Source of the DNA: Desulfosporosinus sp. HMP52
GTDB taxonomy: Bacteria; Bacillota; Desulfitobacteriia; Desulfitobacteriales; Desulfitobacteriaceae
Direction of reading: 5' to 3'
Length of the DNA: 64,000 nucleotides
Assembly: GCF_000765145.1 (NCBI RefSeq)
Contig: NZ_JMGA01000046.1
Location: 1 to 64,000, forward strand
The notes below the pieces were generated by a model, which saw only the letters and a program-made list of their open reading frames with translations, had not been told where the DNA came from and ran no database searches. Below, piece after piece: positions 9,099 through 17,515 of this stretch. The position numbers were made by a program, and so were the translations under genes. The first letter of the stretch is position 1. The number at the start of each line of letters is the position of its first letter.

Positions 9099-10463
9099 AT
9101 GCATGTGTTTAAGTTAGTCATTAAAAATGGGAAGGTCGTAACCGCTGATAGAATTTTTGAAGCATCTGTTTGTGTTAATGATGGTAAAATTGCGGCGATC
9201 ATTGATGCAGGAAGTTCGGTTGAAGCAGAGGAAGTTATCGATGCTAAAGGAAGTTATCTTTTTCCGGGAGCAATTGATAGTCACGCACATTTAAACGATC
9301 CCGGTTACTGCTGGAGAGAGGATTATGCCCACGGCTCAGCAGCAGCTGCAGTTGGAGGATGTACAACAATTGTCGATATGCCTCTTCAGAATGAACCTGC
9401 CTTGACGGATGCTAAGATTTTCGATAAGAAGGAAGAAACTGTTTCTCCCAACGCTTATGTAGATTATTGCTTCTGGGGTGGCTTGGTTGACTACAACCTA
9501 GACAAATTGCCAGAACTCGATGCCAAAGGATGCGTAGCCTTTAAATCATTTATTGGTCCGGTATCTCCTGACTATGTTTCCTTATCCATTGGGCAGGCCA
9601 AAGAAGCTTTGGAGATTTTAAAAGAATGTGGAGGACGTGCGGGTTTCCATTGTGAAGATTATTCTATTATCAAATGGGAAGAAGCCAGGGCACAAAGAAA
9701 AGAAAAGAATGATTGGCAAGATTTTCTGAATACCAGACCGGTTATTGCAGAACTAATTGCCACCCAAAACATACTTGACCTGGCTCGGGACCTGGATGCC
9801 AAAGTTCATATCTGTCATGTAAGCCATCCCAAGGTAGCCAAAATAATTAGAGACGCTCAGTTAGAGGGTGTTGATGTAACAGGTGAAACCTGTGGTCACT
9901 ACCTGACCTTTACAGATCAAGATGTCATTAAGAATGGAAGCTTGTTCAAATGTGCGCCTCCCTTAAGAGAAGCCAGTGCGGTTGAAGAAATGTGGGAATA
10001 TGTCAACAATGGAACCCTATCATGTATCGGTTCTGATCACTCACCTTGCGAATTAAGTGAGAAGAGTGAAGAAAAGCATGGAATTTTTGGAGCCTGGGGT
10101 GGGATCAGTGCCATCCAAAATGTAATGCAAGTTGTATTTAGCGAAGGGGTAGTCAAGAGAGGTTATAATCCTACTTTGCTGGCTCGATCCTTAAGTGAAG
10201 GACCGGCAAAGGCTTTCGGAATCTATGGTAAAAAGGGTGCAATTGAAGTTGGATTCGATGCGGACCTGGTCATTCTCGATCCTGAACTGGATTGGGAAAT
10301 CACAGCAGACTCCTTGCATTATCTCAATAAAATTTCGGCTTTCGTAGGCTTAAAGGGCAAAGGGCTGCCAGTATGTACCTTAGTGAGAGGACAGGTCGTT
10401 GCGAAAGATGGTCAAGTAGTGGGTCAAAAGGGATTTGGCGAACTTGTAAAAAAGCTTAAGTAG
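9099..10463 (+). CDS. allB: Allantoinase (cyclic amidohydrolase), first copy
   Basis: A 454-residue amidohydrolase of the allantoinase/dihydropyrimidinase family. It shows the HxH metal motif SHAHLND (H62, H64), a lysine in the position usually carboxylated (FKSFIGP, K149), GFHCED, HVSHP and the SDHSPC aspartate region. Allantoinase opens the hydantoin ring of allantoin to allantoate, which the upstream allC product would use. The start is ATG behind AGAGAGAGGGC; it is 12 bp from the next gene, a second copy of the same family. Hydantoinase or dihydropyrimidinase activity is the main alternative, but the pathway neighbours favour allantoin. Confidence 0.85.
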   Translation: MHVFKLVIKNGKVVTADRIFEASVCVNDGKIAAIIDAGSSVEAEEVIDAKGSYLFPGAIDSHAHLNDPGYCWREDYAHGSAAAAVGGCTTIVDMPLQNEPALTDAKIFDKKEETVSPNAYVDYCFWGGLVDYNLDKLPELDAKGCVAFKSFIGPVSPDYVSLSIGQAKEALEILKECGGRAGFHCEDYSIIKWEEARAQRKEKNDWQDFLNTRPVIAELIATQNILDLARDLDAKVHICHVSHPKVAKIIRDAQLEGVDVTGETCGHYLTFTDQDVIKNGSLFKCAPPLREASAVEEMWEYVNNGTLSCIGSDHSPCELSEKSEEKHGIFGAWGGISAIQNVMQVVFSEGVVKRGYNPTLLARSLSEGPAKAFGIYGKKGAIEVGFDADLVILDPELDWEITADSLHYLNKISAFVGLKGKGLPVCTLVRGQVVAKDGQVVGQKGFGELVKKLK

Positions 10464-10475
10464 GGGGGAAAGTAC

Positions 10476-11582
10476 ATGAATAAGCATTATGATCTTGTCA
10501 TACGCAACGGAATGCTTATTTGTCCGGAGGGCGTGAAGAAGGCGGATGTAGCCGTTAGTGACGAAAAGATTGTAGAAATAGGCTGCGAACTATCCGGGGA
10601 TGCTAAAGAAACTATTGATGCTGCGGGCAAATATGTATTTCCTGGAGCAACAGACGGGCATGTTCATTTTAATGACCCAGGCAGAACTGAATGGGAAACT
10701 ATAACAACCGGAAGCAGTGCTCTGGCAGCGGGTGGCGGAGTTGCTTACTTTGATATGCCCCTTAATTGCAGCCCCTGTACACTGGACGCTAAAAACTTTA
10801 ATGCCAAGCTTGCAGTGGCTCAGAAAGATTCTCTCGTCGATTATGGATTTTGGGGAGGGCTTACTCCTAAAAACCTAGATAACCTTGAAGAGCTAGCAGA
10901 GTGTGGGGTAATAGGGTTTAAAGCATTTTCCTGCTTTAGTGGTATTGACGAGTTCGAAAGAATGGACGATTTTACTGCATTAGTAGGCATGGAAAAATTA
11001 GCCAGGCTTGGCCTGCCTCTTATGGTGCATTGTGAAAATGCTGAAATAACAAGGGATTTAACGGCCATAGCCCTTGCTAATAACAAGACTACAGTAAGGG
11101 ACTATTTTGCAGCCCGTCCGCCAATTACGGAAATTGAAAATGTATCTCGTATGATTACCTTTGCAGAAGAGACAGGCTGTAAATTAATTATTGCTCATAT
11201 CAGTACAGCCAAGGCTGTAGAGTTAGTAACTCAGGCCAGAAGCCGGGGAGTGGACGTTTGCTGCGAAACGATTGGACATTATTTGATTCTTACGGATGAT
11301 GATGTGGAACGTTTAGGAACTGTCGCAAAATGCTCGCCGCCCATTCGCAATAATGGGAACCAGATAAAAATGTGGGCGAAACTATTAAACGGTGAGATAG
11401 CCTTTGTTTCTTCCGACCATTCACCCTGTGATCCAAAATTGAAAGATGGTGAGTTCTTAAAAGTTTGGGGTGGAATCTCAGCTTGCCAGACAACTCTCCC
11501 GGGCCTACTTACCCATGCCTACCATGATCGGAAAGTTCAACTTGAGGAAATCGCCAGATTGACAGCACAAAATGTTAAATGA
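10476..11582 (+). CDS. allB: Second allantoinase copy, N-terminal 368 residues (frameshifted gene)
   Basis: The reading frame holds most of a second allantoinase: GHVHFND (H62, H64), the lysine in FKAFSC (K149), VHCEN, AHISTAK and SDHSPC all align with the first copy. The frame then ends early at TAQNVK followed by TGA. The missing C-terminus continues at once in another frame (11572-11829). Removing one A from the AAA at 11577-11579 would join them as TAQNVNEIFRIQGKG, which matches the family. This is either a real single-base frameshift mutation or a sequencing error. All metal ligands are upstream, but loss of the C-terminal sheet would probably inactivate the enzyme. Confidence 0.8.
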   Translation: MNKHYDLVIRNGMLICPEGVKKADVAVSDEKIVEIGCELSGDAKETIDAAGKYVFPGATDGHVHFNDPGRTEWETITTGSSALAAGGGVAYFDMPLNCSPCTLDAKNFNAKLAVAQKDSLVDYGFWGGLTPKNLDNLEELAECGVIGFKAFSCFSGIDEFERMDDFTALVGMEKLARLGLPLMVHCENAEITRDLTAIALANNKTTVRDYFAARPPITEIENVSRMITFAEETGCKLIIAHISTAKAVELVTQARSRGVDVCCETIGHYLILTDDDVERLGTVAKCSPPIRNNGNQIKMWAKLLNGEIAFVSSDHSPCDPKLKDGEFLKVWGGISACQTTLPGLLTHAYHDRKVQLEEIARLTAQNVK

Positions 11583-11829
11583 AATTTTCAGGATACAGGG
11601 TAAAGGGAAAATTGCAGTAGGTTATGATGGAGACTTTGCCTTGGTAGACTTAGACAAGGAATTCACATTGCAAGCCGAAGATCTTTTCTATAAGCACCAA
11701 GTAAGTCCTTATGTTGGTGACAGCTTCCGTGGGGCAGTTACTCAAACAATTCTCAGGGGGACAACAGTGTTTAAAGATGGAAAAATTGTATCTAAGCCTA
11801 TTGGCAAACATCTGAGACCTAATTTGTAA
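11572..11829 (+). pseudogene. allB: C-terminal part of the frameshifted second allantoinase
   Basis: This 85-codon frame encodes the usual C-terminal part of an amidohydrolase (GKGKIAVGYDGDFALVDL, then LRGTTVFKDGKIV). It has no ribosome binding site of its own and overlaps the N-terminal frame by 11 bp. It should be read as one gene with 10476-11582, total about 450 residues, interrupted by a +1 base in an A-run. If the frameshift is real the downstream permease can still be expressed from its own ribosome binding site. Confidence 0.75.
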
Positions 11830-11881
11830 ACCATGATTACAGAAATAAGGACACTTATAAAAAGAAGGAGTTGGGTGTAGG

Positions 11882-13267
11882 ATGTCAACAAATACAGAAA
11901 CTGCAACTGCAACGCAGATCCAACATGCCGGTGTGGATGAATCACTAATTCCCAAAACTCTAGAGGGTAGAACTGTTAGCCCCATAGACTATATGTTTAT
12001 GTGGATTGGAGACGGTGTTAATTTAGGTAATATGACCCTTGGAGCCAGTTTGGTTGTTGCCGGAATTGCCACTCTTAATCTATTTCAGACATTTGCTGCA
12101 GCTATTATTGCCATTGGAATTATTTCAACTATTTTTGCCTTGAATGATAGGCTTGGCTACAGAACAGGGATACCTTATGTTGTCCAGCTGAGAATGTCCT
12201 TTGGAATCAAAGGTTCAGTTATCTCATCCCTTTTGCGTGGAATCCCTGCCATTGTCTGGTACGGCTTTCAAAGCTGGATTGGAGGTACTGCTTTAAACGA
12301 AATTGCCAAGGTATTTACAGGCGGTGCCTTTGATAACGTGGCAGTTTGCTTTGTAGTACTTCAATTAGTTCAAATCGGGCTTTCCTTGTATGGCTTCCAT
12401 GCTATTAAATGGGTAGAATCCCTTACTTCCATTGTTATTATGCTCGCACTTGTTTATGTGTTTGGTGTTCTTTTAACATCTCATAGTGCGGTAATTGCTG
12501 AAAAATGGGTACATGCCAAAGGATCATGGGGCTTGCCGTTCTTTGCCTTCATTATGATGTTCATGGGGAACTACGCGGCCATCTTCTTAAGCGCGGCAGA
12601 CTATTCGAGAGAATTAAAGGCTGGAATCAGCGATGCAAAACGCGGATTCTTATACTTCCTTCCTATATTAATAGCCTACGGCTTCGTACTGGCAATTGGT
12701 GCAATGCTTGCTTCTGCAACGGGGATATCAAATCCTGTGAAAGCCTTTGCAATCGTAGTCGATAATTCTTACATTACAGTCTTTGTATCAGCCTTTATTG
12801 TTATGGGTGCTATAGCAGTTAACATGGTTGCCAATATTATTCCGCCCACCTATGTTATCACTCTAATCACAAAGCTTAAGTACAAAGTGGCAGTTACAAT
12901 AACCGGATTACTTGCGTTAGGTTCCTTCCCCTGGGTTCTTGTTCAGGATTCGTCGGCAAAAGGACTGGGTATGTTCATCCTGATATATTCCGCATTTTTA
13001 GGCCCCATTGTTTCAATTCTATTAATCGATTACTATATCTTCAGAAAGCAAAAAGTAGACATTGTTGATCTGTACAAAGAAAACGGCCCTTATTCAGGAT
13101 ACAATCCGGCAGCTGTGCTGGCTATGCTAATTGGTGCTGGGGCAGCTTTTACCAAAGTTGAGCTGGCTTGGATTATCGGGTTGGTCGTGGCCGGGATCTC
13201 TTATTATCTTCTAACTAAGTTTGCCTTTAAAGATTCAAGATTCAAAAAGGGTACGATCTTTGAATAA
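11882..13267 (+). CDS. NCS1-family permease, probable allantoin or purine importer
   Basis: A 461-residue integral membrane protein with about twelve hydrophobic segments and the NCS1 (cytosine/purine/uracil/thiamine/allantoin permease) pattern, for example GDGVNLGNMTLGASL near residue 43 and WYGFQSWIGG near 125. Its place at the end of the allC-allB-allB run makes allantoin the most likely substrate, as for PucI; uracil, hydantoin or cytosine remain possible. The ATG is preceded by AAGGAGTTGGG. A strong bidirectional terminator follows. Confidence 0.85.
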   Translation: MSTNTETATATQIQHAGVDESLIPKTLEGRTVSPIDYMFMWIGDGVNLGNMTLGASLVVAGIATLNLFQTFAAAIIAIGIISTIFALNDRLGYRTGIPYVVQLRMSFGIKGSVISSLLRGIPAIVWYGFQSWIGGTALNEIAKVFTGGAFDNVAVCFVVLQLVQIGLSLYGFHAIKWVESLTSIVIMLALVYVFGVLLTSHSAVIAEKWVHAKGSWGLPFFAFIMMFMGNYAAIFLSAADYSRELKAGISDAKRGFLYFLPILIAYGFVLAIGAMLASATGISNPVKAFAIVVDNSYITVFVSAFIVMGAIAVNMVANIIPPTYVITLITKLKYKVAVTITGLLALGSFPWVLVQDSSAKGLGMFILIYSAFLGPIVSILLIDYYIFRKQKVDIVDLYKENGPYSGYNPAAVLAMLIGAGAAFTKVELAWIIGLVVAGISYYLLTKFAFKDSRFKKGTIFE

Positions 13268-13292
13268 TTTTCCTTCAGGAAGTTAAAGATTG

Positions 13293-13331
13293 AAAAGGCA
13301 TTTCCCTAAAAGATAAGGGAAATGCCTTTTT
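13293..13331. terminator. Bidirectional terminator between the permease and allA
   Basis: A perfect stem of about 15 bp (AAAAGGCATTTCCCT / AGGGAAATGCCTTTT) has A-rich and T-rich flanks on either side, serving the two convergent genes. Confidence 0.85.
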
Positions 13332-13341
13332 GAATAATAAA

Positions 13342-13863
13342 TTAGAGTTGAATCTCAAAAGTTACTCCAAGATCCCGGATTTGACAATCCCCATCGTAGA
13401 GAGGCTCGATGGAATCAGCGGTGGTTTCCTTACGTGTTGCCAGAATATAGCCGAAAGACTCTTCAAGAGGGAGGATTGTGCCATGCCAAACGCCACGGTG
13501 GATGACAAAGGCCGTATAGCTTTCCAGTAAAAAGCAGCGTACTGAGTCCGGCGAGGGAAGAGCTTCCAGGTCATTAGGGTCTGTGGCGGGAGCGACACTT
13601 ATGATAGCAGGGCCGCCATAGAGGGGGAAGAACCCTTGGGTTACTTTTAAGTGGCGTTCTAAAGCTGAAAACTTAAATTCTTTTCGCTTAAGTAAAGCAT
13701 ACACGAACTCGGCTGAGCCATCATCCACTTCAAAAGGGATTCGGTCAGCAAAAATTGGAGGTGTCGTCTTAATAGGAGGAACTCCCGGCTCGCGCATCAG
13801 CAAATGGCCATAGGGTGCAAAGGCTTCTTTGGTAAAAGGTTCGACTTTAATGATACGATTCAT
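13342..13863 (-). CDS. allA: Ureidoglycolate lyase family protein
   Basis: A 173-residue AllA-family protein. The cupin-like fold is supported by HLKVTQGFFPL, the catalytic-region pattern FVIHRGVWHGTILPL and the C-terminal GYILATRK segment. Ureidoglycolate lyase splits (S)-ureidoglycolate into glyoxylate and urea, the last step after allC and allE. It is on the minus strand, divergent from allE across a 302-bp spacer, and convergent with the permease. The sequence and the context agree well. No urease is seen in the window, so the fate of the urea is unknown. Confidence 0.85.
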   Translation of the reverse strand: MNRIIKVEPFTKEAFAPYGHLLMREPGVPPIKTTPPIFADRIPFEVDDGSAEFVYALLKRKEFKFSALERHLKVTQGFFPLYGGPAIISVAPATDPNDLEALPSPDSVRCFLLESYTAFVIHRGVWHGTILPLEESFGYILATRKETTADSIEPLYDGDCQIRDLGVTFEIQL

Positions 13864-14165
13864 ATTGAAAATGTCCCCTTTCAGTTTTGGTTCACACTAG
13901 TTCTGATTCAATGTATAATTACTCATTCCCGTGCTTTTATCCTTTTGCTACTATTGATGATGGTCAGGCTGTTCATTTATCCTAATTTTCTAAGTTGGAT
14001 TCCCTGAAAATAAATCCAGTAGCCTAACTTAAGGTTAATAGTTTATCCAAGATTGATATTAATTTGGGTTTTCTTTTAACCATTTATTCTAAAGGTCGCC
14101 TTAAGCAAAGTGACGAATATATGACAATAGTCAAAATTTTGTTGATATGAAAGGAGAAGTTATCG
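13864..14165. promoter_or_regulatory. Divergent allA-allE intergenic control region
   Basis: The 302-bp region between the divergent genes must hold both promoters. A short dyad TGACAATAGTCA lies at 14122-14133, some 30 bp before the allE start, and could be an operator; I cannot tie it to PucR from sequence alone. A 67-codon frame here overlaps allA and looks spurious. Confidence 0.4.
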
Positions 14166-14927
14166 ATGGGTTACCCAAATGATCTTTTAGCAACGAGGGC
14201 AATTATCAAACATGGCAGATATGCATTGATACCACCGGAAGGGCGTGTGAAAAACGTCATTCCTAATTTAGAAAATTGTAATACAAGTATTATTGCCTCT
14301 CCCGAGTTAGGGCCGAAGTTTGCAATGTACACCGTCGAAGTATTATCAAATGGCGGGACAACCACTGATTTCAAAGAAGAGGGTATTGAGACATTTGTTT
14401 ATTGTATGGGAGGAGCAGGAACCGTAACTGTTGAGGGCAAGACTTATGAACTTACGGATGGAGGCTTTGTTTTTGCACCTGCCTCATTAGGAGTAGGACT
14501 GAAAAATTTAAGCAAAGAACCATGGAAACTTCTTCTTTATAAACAACGTTATCGACCATTAGCGGGTTATGAAGCTAGAATTGTTGTAGGCAACTTAAAT
14601 GATATCCCTGATGAAGCTTATGATGGTATGGAAAATGTTCGTATTAAAAACGTGCTGCCGACTGAATTAGGCTTTGATGTTAATTTTCATACCCTTAGTT
14701 TTTATCCTGGCGGGTGTCATCCTTTTGTGGAAACCCATGTTCAGGAACATGGCCTGTATTTTTTAGAGGGTGAAGGAGTTTATTTGATTGACGATAAATG
14801 GCTTCCTGTGAAAACAGAGGATTTCATCTGGTTTGGTCCCTATGTTCCTCAAGCCTACTATGGTGCGGGAAGAAAACCTTCCACTTATATTTATACTAAA
14901 GATTGCAATCGGGACATTGAGCTGTAA
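14166..14927 (+). CDS. allE: (S)-ureidoglycine aminohydrolase
   Basis: A 253-residue bicupin protein of the AllE/YlbA family. The second cupin carries the probable Mn ligands in GCHPFVETHVQEHGLYFLEGEG. The enzyme releases ammonia from (S)-ureidoglycine to give ureidoglycolate, linking allC to allA. ATG behind AAAGGAGAAG. It is closed by a hairpin and followed by pucR. The length and motifs fit the family closely. Confidence 0.88.
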   Translation: MGYPNDLLATRAIIKHGRYALIPPEGRVKNVIPNLENCNTSIIASPELGPKFAMYTVEVLSNGGTTTDFKEEGIETFVYCMGGAGTVTVEGKTYELTDGGFVFAPASLGVGLKNLSKEPWKLLLYKQRYRPLAGYEARIVVGNLNDIPDEAYDGMENVRIKNVLPTELGFDVNFHTLSFYPGGCHPFVETHVQEHGLYFLEGEGVYLIDDKWLPVKTEDFIWFGPYVPQAYYGAGRKPSTYIYTKDCNRDIEL

Positions 14928-14949
14928 AATAGAATTACTGATTAAAATG

Positions 14950-14976
14950 CGAGGTTCGAAACTTAATCGAACCTCG
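14950..14976 (+). terminator. Terminator after allE
   Basis: A perfect 10-bp stem (CGAGGTTCGA / TCGAACCTCG) is followed by a short T-containing stretch. Confidence 0.65.
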
Positions 14977-15075
14977 TATTTCAAAACACTCTTAATTTAT
15001 ATTATCTTGTTTAAGACTTATTGAAATCTGCAGTTTGAAAAATCCAACCTTATAGATAACAAGGGGGGTATCACA

Positions 15076-16740
15076 CTGGAAATCACGGTAAAAGATGCCA
15101 TGAAAATTGGCCCCTTAAGCACATCTGAAATTGTGGCCGGTTATCAAACGTTAGATAATGTTGTCAAAGGCGTAACTATTATGGAAGCACCTGATATTGT
15201 AAATTGGCTGGCTGGTGGAGAGCTGCTTCTTACCAGTTTGTATGCCGCGCCTGCCGGAACCTTGAACTATAAAGATTTTGTAAGAAAGCTCGCTGAGAAA
15301 GGCGTAGCAGCCATAGCTATTAAAGTTGGTCGGTTTGTGGAACGTATTCCAGAGGATATGATCGAAGCAGCTAATCAATACGGCTTACCTATTATTGAGC
15401 TTGATGCTAATGTGCGATTTGTGGATGTCATGTATCCTATCATGGCTGAACTCTTTAATAATCAAGTGGTCAAATTAAATTACTATAAAATTATTCAGGA
15501 GCGTTTTACTGCCTTAGCATTACACTGTCTAGGGTTAGAAAAGATTATTAGAACTCTTGAAGATTTAATCGGAAATCCTGTTGCGGTTTATGATCGCAAT
15601 TTTAAAAGCATGAGTACAACTACTCCTCAGATTGAAAAGTTTATGGAGATTGCAGATTTATTTCAAAAGGAAAGTTTGAATGAAAAACTATCCTTCTATC
15701 GTCAGATGGTACGATTTCCGGATCTTGGCGAAGAACCCATTCCTCAGGTTGTAGTACCAATACGGGCATTTAATCAAGTAAAAGCCTATCTCACCGTAGT
15801 AGAGATAAATAAACGACTCCAAGAGATGGATTTAATTTGTTTAGAACATGCCGCTACTGTTGTGACTCTTGATTTAGTGAAGAAAGTCGCTGTACAGGAA
15901 GTTGAACAGAAGTTTCAGAACGACTTGCTAGAAAATCTAATAACAGGAAATACAGCGCTTAATAATACTCTGGAAAGGGCTGCCTTAATCGGATGGGACT
16001 TAACTAAGCCCTATACCATTGTCCTTTTTGATATTGATAACATCGATGGGATTTTAGCAAATACTAAGGAAAGCCCGGATAAAATGTATTTGCAAGGGTT
16101 AAAATCTGACGTCGTTTCCATAATTACTAATGCTGTTAGAAAACACACAAAGAATTTTATTCTCGGGACGAAAAACGACGCGATTATTTTGCTTTGGCCC
16201 TCGCCTGAAGTTTACAATTGCCTCCTAGATCAGATCAAAAAGACAGGGAAAGAGATCCAGGAACAAATTAAAAAGAAAGTTAAATCAGTTTCCGTTGCCA
16301 TTGGAATTGGAGATGTTGCTCTAAAAGTTGACGAAATCCCTCGGAGTTTTAAAGAAGCACGAGATGCAATTACCTTTGGTCGAATGATTCAAGGTCAACA
16401 TGTTATCGAAGCTTTCTCTGAATTGGGTGTATTTCGGATTTTGTGTAAGTTTGCTGAGCGAAATGAATTACATAGTTTTGTCCCGAAGCAACTGCTTGTT
16501 TTAATGGAGCATGATAAAATTAATGAAGCAGACCTTCTGAAAACTTTAGAAATCTTTTTGGACTGTAATGGGAATGCCAGTAAAGCTGCCAAAAAACTCT
16601 TTATACATTATAAAACAATACTTTATCGATTAGAAAGAATTAAAGAGATTACTGGTATGGATCTAGAAACCAACGAACATCGCTTGGAAATTGAGATGGG
16701 CTTAAAAATAATCCGCCTGCTGGGAAATGAAGTATTATAA
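15076..16740 (+). CDS. pucR: PucR-family transcriptional regulator of purine catabolism
   Basis: The protein has the N-terminal PucR domain (roughly 1-125), a middle GGDEF-like region (about 290-440) and a C-terminal PucR-type helix-turn-helix (CNGNASKAAKKLFIHYKTIL, near 500). The first ATG in frame is at 15100, but the family usually starts ITVKDALKIGP; the residues EITVKDA lie just upstream. The ribosome binding site AAGGGGGG sits 8-9 nt before a CTG at 15076, so I propose a CTG start, giving 554 residues. Family members activate purine-degradation genes, which fits the neighbours. If CTG is wrong, the start is 15100. Confidence 0.85.
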   Translation: MEITVKDAMKIGPLSTSEIVAGYQTLDNVVKGVTIMEAPDIVNWLAGGELLLTSLYAAPAGTLNYKDFVRKLAEKGVAAIAIKVGRFVERIPEDMIEAANQYGLPIIELDANVRFVDVMYPIMAELFNNQVVKLNYYKIIQERFTALALHCLGLEKIIRTLEDLIGNPVAVYDRNFKSMSTTTPQIEKFMEIADLFQKESLNEKLSFYRQMVRFPDLGEEPIPQVVVPIRAFNQVKAYLTVVEINKRLQEMDLICLEHAATVVTLDLVKKVAVQEVEQKFQNDLLENLITGNTALNNTLERAALIGWDLTKPYTIVLFDIDNIDGILANTKESPDKMYLQGLKSDVVSIITNAVRKHTKNFILGTKNDAIILLWPSPEVYNCLLDQIKKTGKEIQEQIKKKVKSVSVAIGIGDVALKVDEIPRSFKEARDAITFGRMIQGQHVIEAFSELGVFRILCKFAERNELHSFVPKQLLVLMEHDKINEADLLKTLEIFLDCNGNASKAAKKLFIHYKTILYRLERIKEITGMDLETNEHRLEIEMGLKIIRLLGNEVL

Positions 16741-16753
16741 TATTTCCTTTTTT
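16723..16753 (+). terminator. Probable terminator overlapping the pucR stop
   Basis: A short stem GGAAAT / ATTTCC spans the stop codon and is followed by seven T. Confidence 0.5.
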
Positions 16754-16851
16754 TGTAGAAGGATTTATGATATTTAGCCAGAATTGATACAATAGCAACA
16801 ATTAATATGTCTAAGGGCTGATTCTCGGGAAATATGGAGGGAAAGTATAAA

Positions 16852-17118
16852 ATGAATGAAGATGTTGCGATTATAGAAGGAGTTTACGATATCGCTTCAC
16901 CTGAAGTGCCTGCTTCTCTTCATAGATGGGGAAGGAAGGTATGGCTGCGTGACATAGAGATTGGAGCTAAGGGAAAGCTGTTATTCTATGATGAAGATGG
17001 AGTGTGTAAGATTACAACTCTTAGTCGAATTACCGATATTATTAAAACCCCTGAAGAGGTAGGAATATATACCCAATGCAGTATTTATAAACTTAAGTTG
17101 TTAAATAAACCTAAATAG
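16852..17118 (+). CDS. Small hypothetical protein, 88 residues
   Basis: ATG at 16852 is preceded by GGAGGG at 16836; the earlier ATG at 16834 overlaps that site and is unlikely. The product is soluble, with no signal peptide, and begins MNEDVAIIEGVYD. I do not recognise a family. It follows pucR by about 110 bp and ends with its own terminator, so it may be transcribed alone. Nothing links it to purine metabolism except position. Confidence 0.6.
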   Translation: MNEDVAIIEGVYDIASPEVPASLHRWGRKVWLRDIEIGAKGKLLFYDEDGVCKITTLSRITDIIKTPEEVGIYTQCSIYKLKLLNKPK

Positions 17119-17515
17119 GTTGAAATTAATCCAATGAATATAGTTGAGTCAATATATTTTTTAACGACAAAAGCAGTGTCCGATATATCATCCGGGTACT
17201 GTTTTTTTGTTATTTTCCTTTAAACATAAATAGATAAAAGTAAGATGTGGGGAAAAAGTGAAAAATCAATAGATGTATGCCAAAAGAGGAAATAATAACC
17301 TAAAGAGTTAGCAAAAAATTCAAGTTTAAATAAAAATATATCAAAATTAAAGCGATATTAATCTTTAATGCTAAAAATGGGTTAATATTCAAATTGACGC
17401 TAGATTTTTGTCATGCTACGATATCAATGCAATAAGAACTTCAGAAAAAATGAAGTTTAAATCGCAAATTGCTTTAAATCCTAAATTATTTATCTCTCGC
17501 TTAATGAGGTGATAT
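17119..17515. promoter_or_regulatory. Gene-free leader with terminator and promoter of the camelysin island
   Basis: This 397-bp stretch holds a terminator-like hairpin near 17169-17212 (followed by seven T) and a promoter candidate with TTGACG at 17394-17399, a 17-bp spacer and TACGAT at 17417-17422. A leader of roughly 90 nt would remain before the first ATG. No gene is seen. Confidence 0.5.

Noticed and set aside
13804-14007. 67-codon frame between allA and allE
   Set aside because: It overlaps the allA start on the other strand and lies in the promoter region; hydrophobic but without a family or a ribosome binding site.
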